Numbered from the stretch's first letter, positions 42,072 through 51,214 are shown. The stretch: 64,000 nt of DNA from Alistipes excrementigallinarum (GCA_019112825.1 DXIP01000023.1:1-64000), one strand, 5' to 3'. Program-made: numbers and translations. The notes: generated by a model not told the origin, from the letters alone.

Positions 42072-43075
42072 ACGATTTTGCTGCCTTCACCTATCTTCTG
42101 CATCCCCTCGGTCACGATGCGGTCACCGGCCGAGAGCCCCTCCTCGATGACCACGGCGTTGCCCGCAAAGCGGCCTGTGCGGACCGGTGTGCGGAGCACC
42201 GAATCGCCGGCCACCTTCCATACGAAGCGGCTGCCGTCGCCCGCCTCGCGGACCGCCTGCAGCGGCACGACGAGCTCCTCGGCGGCATCGGCCGGCGAAG
42301 TGGTGACGCGGCAGACCATGCCGGGCAGCAGCCGGCGGCCGGCGTTGCCGAGCGGCGCCGTCACCTCGTAGGTGTGGGCGGCGGGGTTGGCCTCGATGCT
42401 GCGCCTCGGTGCGCCGGCCCGGAACGTCTGGTCGCCGAGCGCCGCAACGCTCACGTCGATGCGCCGCCGTGCGTCGAGCGAGGCAATCTCCTGCTCGGGA
42501 ACGGCAAAGCGGACCTTGACGGAGGCGATATCCAGCAGCGTCACTACGGGAACACCCGGCAGAAGGGTCTCGCCCGCTTCGGCCTGCCGCTTGCCGACCA
42601 CCCCCGCAAAGGGTGCGCGGAGGGTGCAGTCCTCCAGATTCTTGCGGGCCAGCTCAAAGGTCGACGATGCCTGCTGCAGCCGGGTCTGAGCCTCGACCCA
42701 CTGGATTTCGGGCAGGCTGTTGGCCTCGTGGAGCTTCCGCAGACGTTCGCAGGCGTCGCGCGCCTGTTCGAACGTCGCCTCGGCGGCGGCGTAGCTCTGA
42801 CGGGCCGACGTCGGGTCCAGCTCGGCCACCACGGCGCCGCGCGTGACGTATTCCCCTTCGTCGACCTCGATGCGGGCAAGCGTCCCGGCAAGCGGGAAGC
42901 TCAGCGCCACGGAGCGCTCCTCCTCGATGGTGCCCACGTAGCGGGAGCTCTCCGTCTCGGACGAGGGCGCCACGACGAGCGTCTCGACCCGCATCGGGGC
43001 GACGGTGCGGCGCTCCTGTTTCGATGCACACCCCGTCGCAAGCAGCAGGGCGGCCAACATGTAGATTCGTTTCAT
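42062..43075 (-). CDS. RND efflux periplasmic adaptor (HlyD/MFP family)
   Basis: 337 residues. Lipobox LLATGC (Cys16) anchors it to a membrane. The core has a lipoyl-like half-motif (GTLARIEVDEGEYVTRGAVVAELDP), a coiled hairpin (about residues 90-145), the second lipoyl half (LRAPFAGVVGKRQAEAGETLLPGVPVVTL), then beta-barrel and membrane-proximal domains (LLPGMVCRVTT, VVPLQAVREAGDGSRFVWKV). It links the RND pump and TolC-like channel. It is the first gene of the efflux operon, divergent from an AraC-type regulator. Confidence 0.94.
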   Translation of the reverse strand: MKRIYMLAALLLATGCASKQERRTVAPMRVETLVVAPSSETESSRYVGTIEEERSVALSFPLAGTLARIEVDEGEYVTRGAVVAELDPTSARQSYAAAEATFEQARDACERLRKLHEANSLPEIQWVEAQTRLQQASSTFELARKNLEDCTLRAPFAGVVGKRQAEAGETLLPGVPVVTLLDIASVKVRFAVPEQEIASLDARRRIDVSVAALGDQTFRAGAPRRSIEANPAAHTYEVTAPLGNAGRRLLPGMVCRVTTSPADAAEELVVPLQAVREAGDGSRFVWKVAGDSVLRTPVRTGRFAGNAVVIEEGLSAGDRIVTEGMQKIGEGSKIVWE

Positions 43076-43163
43076 CGTATTGTCTGTTTTCTTCGGTTTC
43101 CTGCTGCAAAATTGCCTCTTTGCCGGCGAATCGGAAAGTTCTTTGCGTTGTTGTAATTCGTCG

Positions 43164-43185
43164 AAAGGTTCGATTTCGTACCTTT
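43164..43185. promoter_or_regulatory. Candidate operator in the efflux/AraC divergent region
   Basis: Inverted repeat AAAGGT (43164-43169), 10 bp, ACCTTT (43180-43185), half-sites about one and a half helical turns apart, midway between the divergent efflux operon and araC-type gene. It could be a regulator site; alternatively TACCTTTTG within it may be a stretched -7 box. Confidence 0.4.
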
Positions 43186-43211
43186 TGGCGAAAAATTACC
43201 GTCAAAATTCT

Positions 43212-43219
43212 TATATTTG
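43212..43219 (+). promoter_or_regulatory. -7 box of the AraC-type regulator
   Basis: TATATTTG, 20 bp before the ATG at 43240. TTTG at 43184-43187 is 24 bp upstream, too far for a good -33 element. Confidence 0.55.
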
Positions 43220-43239
43220 CCGGAAAAAGGGAGATAACA

Positions 43240-44214
43240 ATGAACGAAAAGGAAATCCGCAGCTTCTCGCTTGAGTCGCTGCTCGAGATGTGCGGGCGAC
43301 GGCCCGGTGACTTCTATTACGATGGTTGCCTGATTACGTCGCGCGTGAATACGGGGGACGAGGTTCCGATGGACCTCTTCCGCTATCCGGTGCGTATCGA
43401 CGCCTTTGCCGTGGTCTTCTGTTCCAAAGGTTCGATTTCGCTCCTCTCGAACCTGACCCGCTACGAGCTGGGCGAGAACTCCTTCTTCGTTCATCTCCCG
43501 GGTTCGATTCTCCACGTCGAATCGACCCCCGACGCCGAGATTTACGTGGCGGCCTGCGAGGAGGAGTTCATCCGCCGCATCGATGTCGACATCAAGCTCC
43601 TTTCGAACCTCTTTCTTCAGCTGGAGCGCTATCCGCTGCTGCAGCTCGAGCCGGGCGAGTGGGAGTGCGTAGCGCGCAGCATCTCCGAGATATCGGACGA
43701 GGGGGTTCCCGAGGCGGGAGACCTCTATTCGACGGAGATTATCCGTTCGGCGATTCGGGTGCTCATCTACAAGGTGTGCCGCCTCATTGCGCGTCATCTG
43801 GAGCAGGTGCGCGAGCTGTCGCACTCGCCGCGCAGCCGCCGCGAGGAGTACTTCCAGCGCTTCATGACGCTGCTCCGCCAGCACTACATGCGCGAGCGGA
43901 GCGTCGGCTTCTATGCCGCGCAGCTCAACCTCTCGCCCAAGTACCTCACCACGCTCATCCGCCAGACGACCGGCCATACGGCCATCAACTGGATTGACGA
44001 CTACGTGATTCTCGAGGCGAAGAACATGCTGCGCTACTCGACGATGAGCATCCAGGAGATTGCCTACTGCCTCAATTTCTCCAACCAGTCCTTCTTCGGC
44101 AAGTACTTCAAGAACCATACGGGGCAGACCCCCTCGGCCTACCGCATGGGCGGCGGGGCGGCGGATGCCGCGCCTGCGCCTGCACGCCGCCGTTCGCCGC
44201 GCGGCCGCCGGTGA
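43240..44214 (+). CDS. AraC family transcriptional regulator
   Basis: 324 residues, cytoplasmic. The N-terminal region (1-200) is a sensor domain with cupin-like strands (IDAFAVVFCSKGSISLLSNLTRYELGENSFFVHLPGSILHV). The C-terminal double helix-turn-helix (about 210-305) reads RSVGFYAAQLNLSPKYLTTLIRQTTGHTAINWI and SIQEIAYCLNFSNQSFFGKYFKNHTGQTPSAYR. The arginine-rich tail (ARRRSPRGRR) is odd and may be a readthrough into GC-rich DNA. The frame is open upstream, but the ATG at 43240 follows the -7 box. It is divergent from the adaptor-pump-channel operon, its most likely target. Confidence 0.92.
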   Translation: MNEKEIRSFSLESLLEMCGRRPGDFYYDGCLITSRVNTGDEVPMDLFRYPVRIDAFAVVFCSKGSISLLSNLTRYELGENSFFVHLPGSILHVESTPDAEIYVAACEEEFIRRIDVDIKLLSNLFLQLERYPLLQLEPGEWECVARSISEISDEGVPEAGDLYSTEIIRSAIRVLIYKVCRLIARHLEQVRELSHSPRSRREEYFQRFMTLLRQHYMRERSVGFYAAQLNLSPKYLTTLIRQTTGHTAINWIDDYVILEAKNMLRYSTMSIQEIAYCLNFSNQSFFGKYFKNHTGQTPSAYRMGGGAADAAPAPARRRSPRGRR

Positions 44215-44232
44215 GCGGCGTCAGACGGATAC

Positions 44233-44268
44233 GAGAAAGCCCCGGGACCTCTGTCCCGGGGCTTTCTC
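44233..44268. terminator. Hairpin between araC-type gene and GH92 gene
   Basis: A 16-bp stem GAGAAAGCCCCGGGAC / GTCCCGGGGCTTTCTC with loop CTCT, between convergent genes. Only short T stretches follow on either strand. Confidence 0.75.
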
Positions 44269-44298
44269 ATGAGGTGCGCTCACCGACGGCGCACCCCG

Positions 44299-46662
44299 CT
44301 ATTTCGTGCAGGCGGGTGCGGTTGCGGCGCCCCACTGCGGGTTGGGCTCGGTGCCCATGTGCAGGCGCAGCGTGCCGCCGTCGGTCATCCGGTCGCGGTA
44401 GAACCAGCATGCGTCGAGCGGCTCTCCGTTGAGCTCGGCCGACTGGATGTAGTAGGCCTCGGGGGTGTTGCCCTCGGTCTCGATGGTGAAGCGCTTGCCC
44501 GAGCCGCTGCGGATGACGATGCGGTCGAATTGCGGGCTGCCCAGCTGGAAGGTGGGGCGGGTGCAGGTGCCTCCCTGTACGTCGAAGAGGCCCATGGCGG
44601 CCATCACGTACCAGGCGCCTAACTGCCCCTGGTCCTCGTCCTGGCCGTAGCCGTAGCCGTGCTCGCCCGTCGTGCCGTAGAACTCGTCGCAAATCAGACG
44701 CGTCCACTTCTGCGTGAGGTAGGGTTTGCCGGCGAAGTTGAAGAGCCACGAGATGTGGAGGCTCGGCTGGTTGCCGTGGTTGTAGGGGCTCTCGAGTCCC
44801 GAGAAGGCGTTGACCACCTTGCCGCCGCCGAAGACGCTCTTGCGCGCCTCGGTGAAAATCGAGTCGAGCCGGTTGCAGAAGGCTTCGCTGCCCACCTTGG
44901 CGATGAGCCCCTCGGGGTCGTGCGGCACGAAGAAGGTGTACTGCACGGCGTTGCCCTCCTGGAAGCCGCGCCACGATTCGAGCGGGTTGAAGTTGTCGAT
45001 GAACTCGCCGTCGGTCGTGCGGGGGCGAATCAGCCCCGTCGAGGGGTCGTAGAGCCGCTCCCATCCGCGCGAGAGCCACATCAGCTTGCGGTAGTCCTCC
45101 TCGCGGCCGAGCGCCTTGGCCCACTGTGCCACGGCGTAGGCGCTGAAGCTGTATTCGAGCGTGTGCGAGGCGCCGAAGGGCGAGCCGTTGAGCTGCAGTT
45201 CGTCGTTGATGCCGTTGTTGCTCGGCACGTAGGGCGAGTAGCCCCGGCGGACGAAGGTACCCACGTCGGTCTTGCCGGCCCCTTCGACGCGGCCCTCCCA
45301 CTGCAGTTCGTTCTTCAGCGCCGCCTCGTAGCCCTTCTCGATGTCGAAGTCGCGGATGCCGCACTGGTAGGCTCCGGCCATGAGGATGCTCACCATGTTG
45401 GTCCCCACGCCCGAGACATACTTGCTGCAGGCCAGACCGTCGCCCAGCCAGCCGGCATCTTCGTAGACGCGCAGGTGGCTGCGGATGTAGTCGCTGTAGT
45501 ATTCGGGGTAGGCGAGCGCCCAGAGCTGTTCGAGGTTCCAGTAGGCGCCCCATACGGCGTCGGTGTTGTAGAGCTTGTGGAGCGGGCGCCCCTCGGCGTC
45601 CAGCGGAATCTGACCCACCGTGCCGTCGTTGCGCGGATAGGCGCCGTTCACGTCGCTGGCGCAGCCGCGGCCCAGCAGCGCGTGGTAGAGCCCCGTGTAG
45701 AACTTCACGCGGTCCTCCTCGCTGCCACCCTCGACCTCGATGCGGCCCAGGTATTCGTCCCACTTGGCTTCGGCCGAGCGGCGCGCGCCGTCGAAGTCGA
45801 GCGTCGAGGCCTCGCTCTCGAGGTTGAGGCGGGCATTCTCGACGGAGGTGTACGAGAGGCCGACCTTCACCTCGATGCGTTCGCCCTCGCCGGTTCGGAA
45901 GGTGAGGGCCGCTCCGGCGCCGGGACCGCGCACCTCGTCGCCCTCGACGGGCTCACCGCCCCGGAAGAAGGTCTTCCACGAGGCGGCCGGCTTGCTCAGC
46001 CGGGCGTGGAAGTAGGTGCCGATGGTGGCGCCGGGCTGGTATTTCTGGGCATAGGTGGGCTCGGCGATGGTGTATCCCTCGACCGTCTGCGGGTCGACAA
46101 TCCGCAGCCAGGCGTCGCGCACCGGGCCGCTCTCGCCCAGCCAGCTGCCGATGTCGAAGAGGATGTTCGACGCCTCCGACTCGGGGAAGGTGTAGCGCTG
46201 GAAGCCCACGCGCGTGGTGGCCGTCAGCTCGGCCTCCACGCCGTAATCCTTCAGCCGGACGCGGTAGTAGCCCGGGCGGGCCAGCTCGTCGGCCTTGTCG
46301 AAGCGCGAGCGGTAGCCGCTGTCGGGCTGCTCGAGCGTGCCCGGCAGAGTTTGGATTTCGCCCACGGTGGGCATCAGCAGCACGCCGGCCACCTGGAACT
46401 CGTGCAGGCAGGGGAAGCCCTCAATCGAGGTGTGGATGTCTTCGTATCCGTTGGCCTCCCAGCCGCTGGGGCTGGTGTAGGAGCCGTTGGTCGTGGGGCC
46501 GAGCTTGGCCAGTCCGAAGGGCTCGGCCGCCGGCGTGTAGAAGAACCAGCGGCTGTGGACCGAACCCAGGTTGGGGTTCACGTAGTCGGCAGGTCGGGGT
46601 TTCTCCCCTCCGCACGATGCCGCCGTCAGCGCGAGCGCGGCAAGGAGCAGCAGTCTTTTCAT
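44299..46662 (-). CDS. GH92 family alpha-mannosidase, lipoprotein
   Basis: Calcium-dependent exo-acting alpha-mannosidase family that trims mannose from host or yeast glycans. 787 residues. A lipoprotein signal (LALTAASC, Cys17) places it in the periplasm or on the surface. The N-terminal beta-domain opens DYVNPNLGSVHSRWFFYTPAAEPFGLAKLGP. The (alpha/alpha)6 catalytic domain carries YNTDAVWGAYWNLEQLW, the HGNQPSLH segment near residue 646 and DEDQGQLGAWYVMAAMGLF with the acid/base and base residues of the family. It stands alone: no SusC/SusD genes or other glycosidases flank it, so it is not in a visible polysaccharide locus. A TACCTTTA near-match to a -7 box lies at 46806-46799. Confidence 0.95.
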   Translation of the reverse strand: MKRLLLLAALALTAASCGGEKPRPADYVNPNLGSVHSRWFFYTPAAEPFGLAKLGPTTNGSYTSPSGWEANGYEDIHTSIEGFPCLHEFQVAGVLLMPTVGEIQTLPGTLEQPDSGYRSRFDKADELARPGYYRVRLKDYGVEAELTATTRVGFQRYTFPESEASNILFDIGSWLGESGPVRDAWLRIVDPQTVEGYTIAEPTYAQKYQPGATIGTYFHARLSKPAASWKTFFRGGEPVEGDEVRGPGAGAALTFRTGEGERIEVKVGLSYTSVENARLNLESEASTLDFDGARRSAEAKWDEYLGRIEVEGGSEEDRVKFYTGLYHALLGRGCASDVNGAYPRNDGTVGQIPLDAEGRPLHKLYNTDAVWGAYWNLEQLWALAYPEYYSDYIRSHLRVYEDAGWLGDGLACSKYVSGVGTNMVSILMAGAYQCGIRDFDIEKGYEAALKNELQWEGRVEGAGKTDVGTFVRRGYSPYVPSNNGINDELQLNGSPFGASHTLEYSFSAYAVAQWAKALGREEDYRKLMWLSRGWERLYDPSTGLIRPRTTDGEFIDNFNPLESWRGFQEGNAVQYTFFVPHDPEGLIAKVGSEAFCNRLDSIFTEARKSVFGGGKVVNAFSGLESPYNHGNQPSLHISWLFNFAGKPYLTQKWTRLICDEFYGTTGEHGYGYGQDEDQGQLGAWYVMAAMGLFDVQGGTCTRPTFQLGSPQFDRIVIRSGSGKRFTIETEGNTPEAYYIQSAELNGEPLDACWFYRDRMTDGGTLRLHMGTEPNPQWGAATAPACTK

Positions 46663-46798
46663 GGGGTATTCGTTCGTTTTTTGGTTTTTGTTTCGGCTTG
46701 TTTCGGGGGCGGCCGGCGACGCTCCGCATCCTCCGAACGGGAGGCCCTCCGGCCCTGCGTGTGCCCCCTGCGGACGGACCGTTCGGCCGGCCGGGGCG

Positions 46799-46806
46799 TA
46801 AAGGTA
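46799..46806 (-). promoter_or_regulatory. Possible -7 box of the GH92 gene
   Basis: Minus-strand TACCTTTA, one base off TAnnTTTG, about 137 bp before the start codon. Confidence 0.4.
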
Positions 46807-46915
46807 CGAAAATATTCCGGCACGGAAAAATCCGCCCTCCGTTTCAGCCTCGCTGAGCCCCTTCAGCGCCTCTGCGGCCGCGGTTCGCTCTCCCCGAAGC
46901 CCCTAAAAGTGTTCA

Positions 46916-46948
46916 TTTGGAGGAGTTCGGAAAATTTTGTTACCTTTG
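46916..46948 (+). promoter_or_regulatory. Promoter of fabI
   Basis: TTTG (46916-46919), a 21-bp gap and TACCTTTG (46941-46948), 26 bp before the ATG. Confidence 0.75.
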
Positions 46949-46974
46949 CCCCCGAAATCTTAACCGAAACAACA

Positions 46975-47844
46975 ATGGCATATCAATTACTCAAAGGTAA
47001 GAAAGGCTTGATTTTCGGCGCGCTCAACGAGCAGTCGATTGCTTGGAAAGTGGCTGAACGCGCCGTGGAGGAGGGCGCCGAAATCGTTCTTACGAATACT
47101 GCCGTATCGATTCGCATGGGTACTATCGGCAAGCTGGCCGAGAAATGCAATACGATTGTGGTTCCCGCCGACGCGACGAGCGTGGCCGACCTGGAGAATC
47201 TCATCGACAAGACCATGGAGCACTTCGGCGGCAAGTTCGACTTCATGCTCCACTCCATCGGCATGTCGCCCAACGTCCGCAAGGGACGCACGTACGACGA
47301 CCTGGACTACGACTATCTGGCCAAGACGCTCGACATCTCGGCCATCTCGTTCCACAAGGCCATCCAGGTGGCCCGCAAGAAGGACGCCATCAACGAGTGG
47401 GGTTCGATTGTGGCCCTCTCCTACATCGCTGCGCAGCGGACGCTCTATGGCTACAACGACATGGCCGACGCCAAGGCGCTGCTCGAGTCGATTGCCCGCA
47501 GCTTCGGCTACATCTACGGCCGTGAGAAGCACGTGCGCATCAATACCGTTTCGCAGTCGCCCACGCAGACCACGGCCGGCAGCGGCGTGCTGGGTCTGGG
47601 CGACCTGATGTCGTTTGCCGAGAGCATGTCGCCGCTGGGCAACGCCACGGCGGAGGATTGCGCCAACTACGTGCTGACGCTCTTCTCGGACCTCACGCGC
47701 AAGGTGACGATGCAGAACCTCTACCACGACGGCGGTTTCTCGTCGATGGGTATGAGCCGCCGTGCGATGAAGACCTACGAAAAGGGCATGCGTTTCGACG
47801 ACGTGCACGACAACCAGTACCCCTTCGGTCACAAGGAGGAGTAG
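46975..47844 (+). CDS. fabI: Enoyl-ACP reductase (NADH)
   Basis: Last reductive step of fatty acid elongation. 289 residues. The N-terminus LLKGKKGLIFGALNEQSIAWKVAERA is the FabI cofactor fold, HSIGM and SYIAAQRTLYGYNDMADAKALLES hold Tyr150, Tyr160 and Lys167 in the FabI Y-x9-Y-x6-K arrangement. A long open frame runs upstream through the promoter and across the GH92 gene, but it is a shadow; the ATG at 46975 fits promoter and family. It is monocistronic with a terminator. FabI proteins are the target of triclosan-type inhibitors. Confidence 0.96.
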   Translation: MAYQLLKGKKGLIFGALNEQSIAWKVAERAVEEGAEIVLTNTAVSIRMGTIGKLAEKCNTIVVPADATSVADLENLIDKTMEHFGGKFDFMLHSIGMSPNVRKGRTYDDLDYDYLAKTLDISAISFHKAIQVARKKDAINEWGSIVALSYIAAQRTLYGYNDMADAKALLESIARSFGYIYGREKHVRINTVSQSPTQTTAGSGVLGLGDLMSFAESMSPLGNATAEDCANYVLTLFSDLTRKVTMQNLYHDGGFSSMGMSRRAMKTYEKGMRFDDVHDNQYPFGHKEE

Positions 47845-47873
47845 CCCTTCTGAGGACCTCCGCCGGAGGATGA

Positions 47874-47913
47874 AAAAGGCCGGAATCCCCTGTTCGGGAT
47901 TCCGGCTTTTTTT
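47874..47913 (+). terminator. Terminator of fabI
   Basis: Stem GCCGGAATCCC / GGGATTCCGGC with 6-nt loop, preceded by five A and followed by seven T. Confidence 0.95.
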
Positions 47914-48023
47914 GTGCGTGTCTCTCCTCCCCGTGCCGCACCCGTGCTGCGGCGCGCCTGTACCCGCTCCGTGTCCGTTCTGTGTCTGCGCTCTGTCCGC
48001 CTCCGTGCAGCAACCTGCGCCGC

Positions 48024-48054
48024 AAAAAAACGGCGGACCCGCAAGGGCCCGCCG
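48024..48054 (-). terminator. Terminator of the cytochrome bd operon
   Basis: CGGCGGACCC (48031-48040) pairs with GGGCCCGCCG (48045-48054), one mismatch. On the minus strand it is followed by seven T. Confidence 0.88.
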
Positions 48055-48098
48055 AAGGGAGGAGATGGCCGCCTCTCGGGGCGACGTATCCAGACGTA

Positions 48099-49241
48099 TC
48101 AGTAGGAGTGCTCCTCGTCGCGCAGCTCCTCGCTGGTGACCGGACGCCGGTTCAGCGAACGCCATGCGTACCAGATGTAGGCCAGCACGAAGGGGATGAG
48201 CAGCGAGACGTAGGCCATCACGCGCAGTGTGAACTCGCTCGACGACGAGTTGGCAATCGTCAGCGACGACTGCATGTCGACCAGCGAGGGGTAGTAGGCC
48301 GTGTTGTTCCACCCGGCGCAGAGCAGCAGCGCCAGCACGGTGAGCACCGTGCCGCTACCTCCCAGCCAGATGGCCTTGCGCGAGCCGCGCCAGCCGAGCA
48401 GGATGCTTGCCAGCACGAGCACCACGCCGATGAGCATCACGACGCTGACCAGCGGCATCTGCAGGAGGTTGTGCAGGTACTTGTAGGGCTCCGCCGCAAC
48501 GACTCCCGACGCATCGTAGCTCCAGCCCGTCGAGACGAGCAGCGCCCCGAGGAAGGAGAGGAATGCCGCCAGGAAGAGCAGCGACAGCGGCCGCATCATG
48601 CGGCGCGCCCGCTCGGTGATGCGCTGCTCGCCGACGGCATTGAGCAGGTACTGGCAGGCGAGCGTGCCGGCGAGGAAGACGACGGCCACACCCAGCAGGA
48701 TGTTGCGGTGGTCGCCCAGCGCCTCGAGGCCGTGCCAGGGGGTGGCCCACTGCGAGATGATGGCATCGCCGCTTGCATTGGCCATGTTGAAGCGGTCGAC
48801 CGTGAAGTCGGCTCCCGTGAAGAGGGTGCCGACGGCGGCGCCCAGCAGGAAGGGGCCGGCGATGCCGTTGATGACCAGGAAGGCCTCGAAGGTCCGCTCG
48901 CCGAAGACGTTGCCCGGCTTGCGGCGGTACTCGTAGGCTACGGCCTGGATGACGAAGACGAGCAGGATGGCCATCCATACGTAGGTCGCTCCGCCGAACG
49001 ACGTGGAGTAGAAGAGCGGGAAGGAGGCGAAGAAGGCGCCGCCGAAGGTGACGAGCGTCGTGAAGGTGAACTCCCACTTGCGTCCGAGTGTATTGACCAG
49101 CAGCGTGCGCTCCTCCTCGGTGCGGCCGAGGCGGTAGAGCAGCGCCTGTCCGCCCTGCACGAAGAGCAGGAAGACCAGCAGGGCGCCCAGCAGGGAGATG
49201 ATAAACCACCAGTAGTGTTGCAGAAAGGTCAGCGTGTCCAT
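48099..49241 (-). CDS. cydB: Cytochrome bd ubiquinol oxidase subunit II
   Basis: 380 residues, integral membrane with about nine hydrophobic segments. It opens MDTLTFLQHYWWFIISLLGALLVFLLFVQGGQALL, the CydB N-terminus with the conserved W-F and Q-G-G positions. Other recognisable parts: RKWEFTFTTLVTFGGAFFASFPLFYSTSFGGA and YKYLHNLLQMPLVS. It is the heme-free subunit that supports CydA in high-affinity oxygen reduction with quinol. The 120-bp gap to cydA has no terminator, so the two are likely co-transcribed. Confidence 0.94.
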   Translation of the reverse strand: MDTLTFLQHYWWFIISLLGALLVFLLFVQGGQALLYRLGRTEEERTLLVNTLGRKWEFTFTTLVTFGGAFFASFPLFYSTSFGGATYVWMAILLVFVIQAVAYEYRRKPGNVFGERTFEAFLVINGIAGPFLLGAAVGTLFTGADFTVDRFNMANASGDAIISQWATPWHGLEALGDHRNILLGVAVVFLAGTLACQYLLNAVGEQRITERARRMMRPLSLLFLAAFLSFLGALLVSTGWSYDASGVVAAEPYKYLHNLLQMPLVSVVMLIGVVLVLASILLGWRGSRKAIWLGGSGTVLTVLALLLCAGWNNTAYYPSLVDMQSSLTIANSSSSEFTLRVMAYVSLLIPFVLAYIWYAWRSLNRRPVTSEELRDEEHSY

Positions 49242-49362
49242 AGTGTTGTCCTTATGACATGTTTCGGGGTCGTTGTTTGGTTTGTTCGGTTCCGCCCTCC
49301 GGGGTGCAGCGTGCAGGCGTGGTTGTCCGGCCGCTGCGCCTGTCGGGCGGGTGTGCGGAGGG

Positions 49363-50925
49363 TTACTCCTTGCCGGGTCCCGCCTTGATTTGACGGAAGA
49401 GGATGCTCAGCTCGGCGATGAGCAGCGCCGTGAAGAGCGCCAGGAAGATGAAGAAGGTGGTGGCCACCGACTCTCCCGGGAGCTTCGATACGCCGACGCC
49501 CACGGGCATCAGGTCCTGGATGACCCAGGGCTGGCGTCCCACCTCGGCAACCACCCAGCCGGCCTGCGAGGCGAGGTAGGCGAGCGGTATGCAGAGAATT
49601 GCCAGACGGAGCAGCCAGCGCTTCTCGGCCAGCTTGTCGCGGCGGTTGTACCACCACACGAGGGCCAGCATCAGGATGAAGAGGCATCCTGCGCCCACCA
49701 TCACGCGGAACGAGTAGAAGAGCAGCGGAATGTTGGGCACGAGCTGCTCGGGCGACTGGAGGTAGCCGTAGCCGAAGTAGGCGAAGTATTCGCCGAGGAA
49801 CTCGCGGCCCTCGGGCGTCGAGGGGTCGAACTTGCGGGTGATTTGGTCCACGGTCTCCTGGTCGCCGCTCTGGCGGGCGTCGCGGAAGCGGGCCAGTTCG
49901 TCGATGGCCACCCGTCCGCGGGCGATTTTCTCCTCGGCCGGGAGGATTCCCTGCTCGGGATTGCCCCGGAGCAGGTCGTTGATGCCCGCCACGTAGGCCT
50001 CGGCATCGCGGAAGCTCATGATGGAGAGCATCTTCGGGATGTCGACCTTGAAGTAGAAGGCATCGTCGTCCGACGTGCGCTGCGATTCGGGGCGCAGGAT
50101 GCCGACGGCCGTCAGCGGGGCCCCCTCGCATCCGTCGTAGAGCGCCTCCATGGCGGCCAGTTTCATCGGCTGCAGCCGTGCGACGATGGCGCCCGAGCGG
50201 TCGCCCGAGTAGGCGGTCACCAGCGAGGCGACGAGGCCGAAGAGCGAGGCGACGGCGATGCTCCGGGTTGCCATCTGGCGTTCACGCCGCTTGAGCAGGT
50301 ACCAGGCGCTTACGCCCACCACGAAGAGGGCCGCCAGCGTGAAGGAGGAGGTGACCGTGTGCGAGAACTTGTTGACCGCCACGGGCGAGAAGGCGACCTC
50401 CCAGAACGAGGTCATCTCGTTGCGCACGGTCTCGGGGTTGAAGGTGCAGCCCGTGGGGTACTGCATCCACGAGTTGGCCACCAGAATCCACCACGCCGAG
50501 AGGTTGGCGCCGATGGCCGTGAGCCACGTGGCCGTGAGGTGGAATCCGCGGCTGACCTTCCCCCAGCCGAAGTACATCACGGCGATGAAGGTGCTCTCGA
50601 GGAAGAAGGCCATGATGCCCTCGATGGCCAGCGGGGCGCCGAAGATGTCGCCCACGAAGTGGGAGTAGTTCGACCAGTTGGTGCCGAACTCGAACTCGAG
50701 GATGAGTCCCGTGGCCACGCCGATGGCGAAGTTGACGCCGAACAGACGCATCCAGAAACGGGTCGTCCGTTTCCAGAAGTCGTCGCCGGTACGGTAGTAG
50801 ATGCTCTCCATGATGGCGATGATGACGCCGAGTCCGAGCGTGAGCGGAACGAAGAGCCAGTGGTAGATGGCCGTCAGGGCGAATTGCGCGCGCGACCAAT
50901 CGACTGTTTGCAGAATGTCCGACAT
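49363..50925 (-). CDS. cydA: Cytochrome bd ubiquinol oxidase subunit I
   Basis: 520 residues. Oxidises quinol and reduces oxygen, giving an anaerobe protection and limited respiration. Heme ligand His22 is in LTAIYHWLFVPLTLGLG; the second b-heme region is VNKFSHTVTSSFTLAALFVVG with its histidine; GRQPWVIQDLMPVGVG is the conserved GRQPW motif. The loop between residues of about 250 and 345 corresponds to the Q-loop, of the long type by overall length. It starts 15 bp after the DUF4492 gene and is followed by cydB. Confidence 0.96.
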   Translation of the reverse strand: MSDILQTVDWSRAQFALTAIYHWLFVPLTLGLGVIIAIMESIYYRTGDDFWKRTTRFWMRLFGVNFAIGVATGLILEFEFGTNWSNYSHFVGDIFGAPLAIEGIMAFFLESTFIAVMYFGWGKVSRGFHLTATWLTAIGANLSAWWILVANSWMQYPTGCTFNPETVRNEMTSFWEVAFSPVAVNKFSHTVTSSFTLAALFVVGVSAWYLLKRRERQMATRSIAVASLFGLVASLVTAYSGDRSGAIVARLQPMKLAAMEALYDGCEGAPLTAVGILRPESQRTSDDDAFYFKVDIPKMLSIMSFRDAEAYVAGINDLLRGNPEQGILPAEEKIARGRVAIDELARFRDARQSGDQETVDQITRKFDPSTPEGREFLGEYFAYFGYGYLQSPEQLVPNIPLLFYSFRVMVGAGCLFILMLALVWWYNRRDKLAEKRWLLRLAILCIPLAYLASQAGWVVAEVGRQPWVIQDLMPVGVGVSKLPGESVATTFFIFLALFTALLIAELSILFRQIKAGPGKE

Positions 50926-50940
50926 GGTGTGCAGAGTGTT

Positions 50941-51150
50941 TCAGTTTTCGGGTGTGAGTTGTTCGAGTACGTAGCTGCTGCGCTCCTCGGGGCTCTTGCC
51001 GGCCAGCAGGTCGGGAAAGAAGAAGACCTTCAGGATGGCGAACATGATGAAGAGCTTGATGAGGATGATGGCCCAGAGGGTGCGTCCGAGCGTCATGGCG
51101 CGGAATCCGTCGTAGTAGAAGCGGAATATTTTGCGGAGCGTGGCGACCAT
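50941..51150 (-). CDS. DUF4492 small membrane protein
   Basis: 69 residues with one hydrophobic segment (TLWAIILIKLFIMFAILKVFFFP, about residues 24-46). The N-terminus MVATLRKIFRFYYDGFRAMTLGR and the position just upstream of cydA match DUF4492, a family tied to cytochrome bd operons in Bacteroidetes. It may be an accessory subunit like CydX in proteobacteria, but on the other side of cydA; that role is inference. The ATG at 51150 is preferred to the longer upstream frame. Confidence 0.88.
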   Translation of the reverse strand: MVATLRKIFRFYYDGFRAMTLGRTLWAIILIKLFIMFAILKVFFFPDLLAGKSPEERSSYVLEQLTPEN

Positions 51151-51206
51151 CGTTTTGCAGCGTTCCCGGGGCGTCCGCACGGGGCGCTGTCCGGAGGTTT
51201 GTTTTC

Positions 51207-51214
51207 CAAAACTA
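51207..51214 (-). promoter_or_regulatory. -7 box of the cytochrome bd operon
   Basis: Minus-strand TAGTTTTG, 57 bp before the DUF4492 start codon; no -33 TTG at the right distance. Confidence 0.5.

Noticed and set aside
44299..46662. Polysaccharide utilisation locus around the GH92 gene
   Set aside because: No SusC, SusD, hybrid sensor or second glycosidase lies nearby; flanking genes are an AraC-type regulator tied to efflux, and fabI.
44659..46974. Long N-terminal extension in frame with fabI
   Set aside because: The open frame across the GH92 gene is an antisense shadow. FabI has its normal start at 46975, 26 bp after a good promoter.
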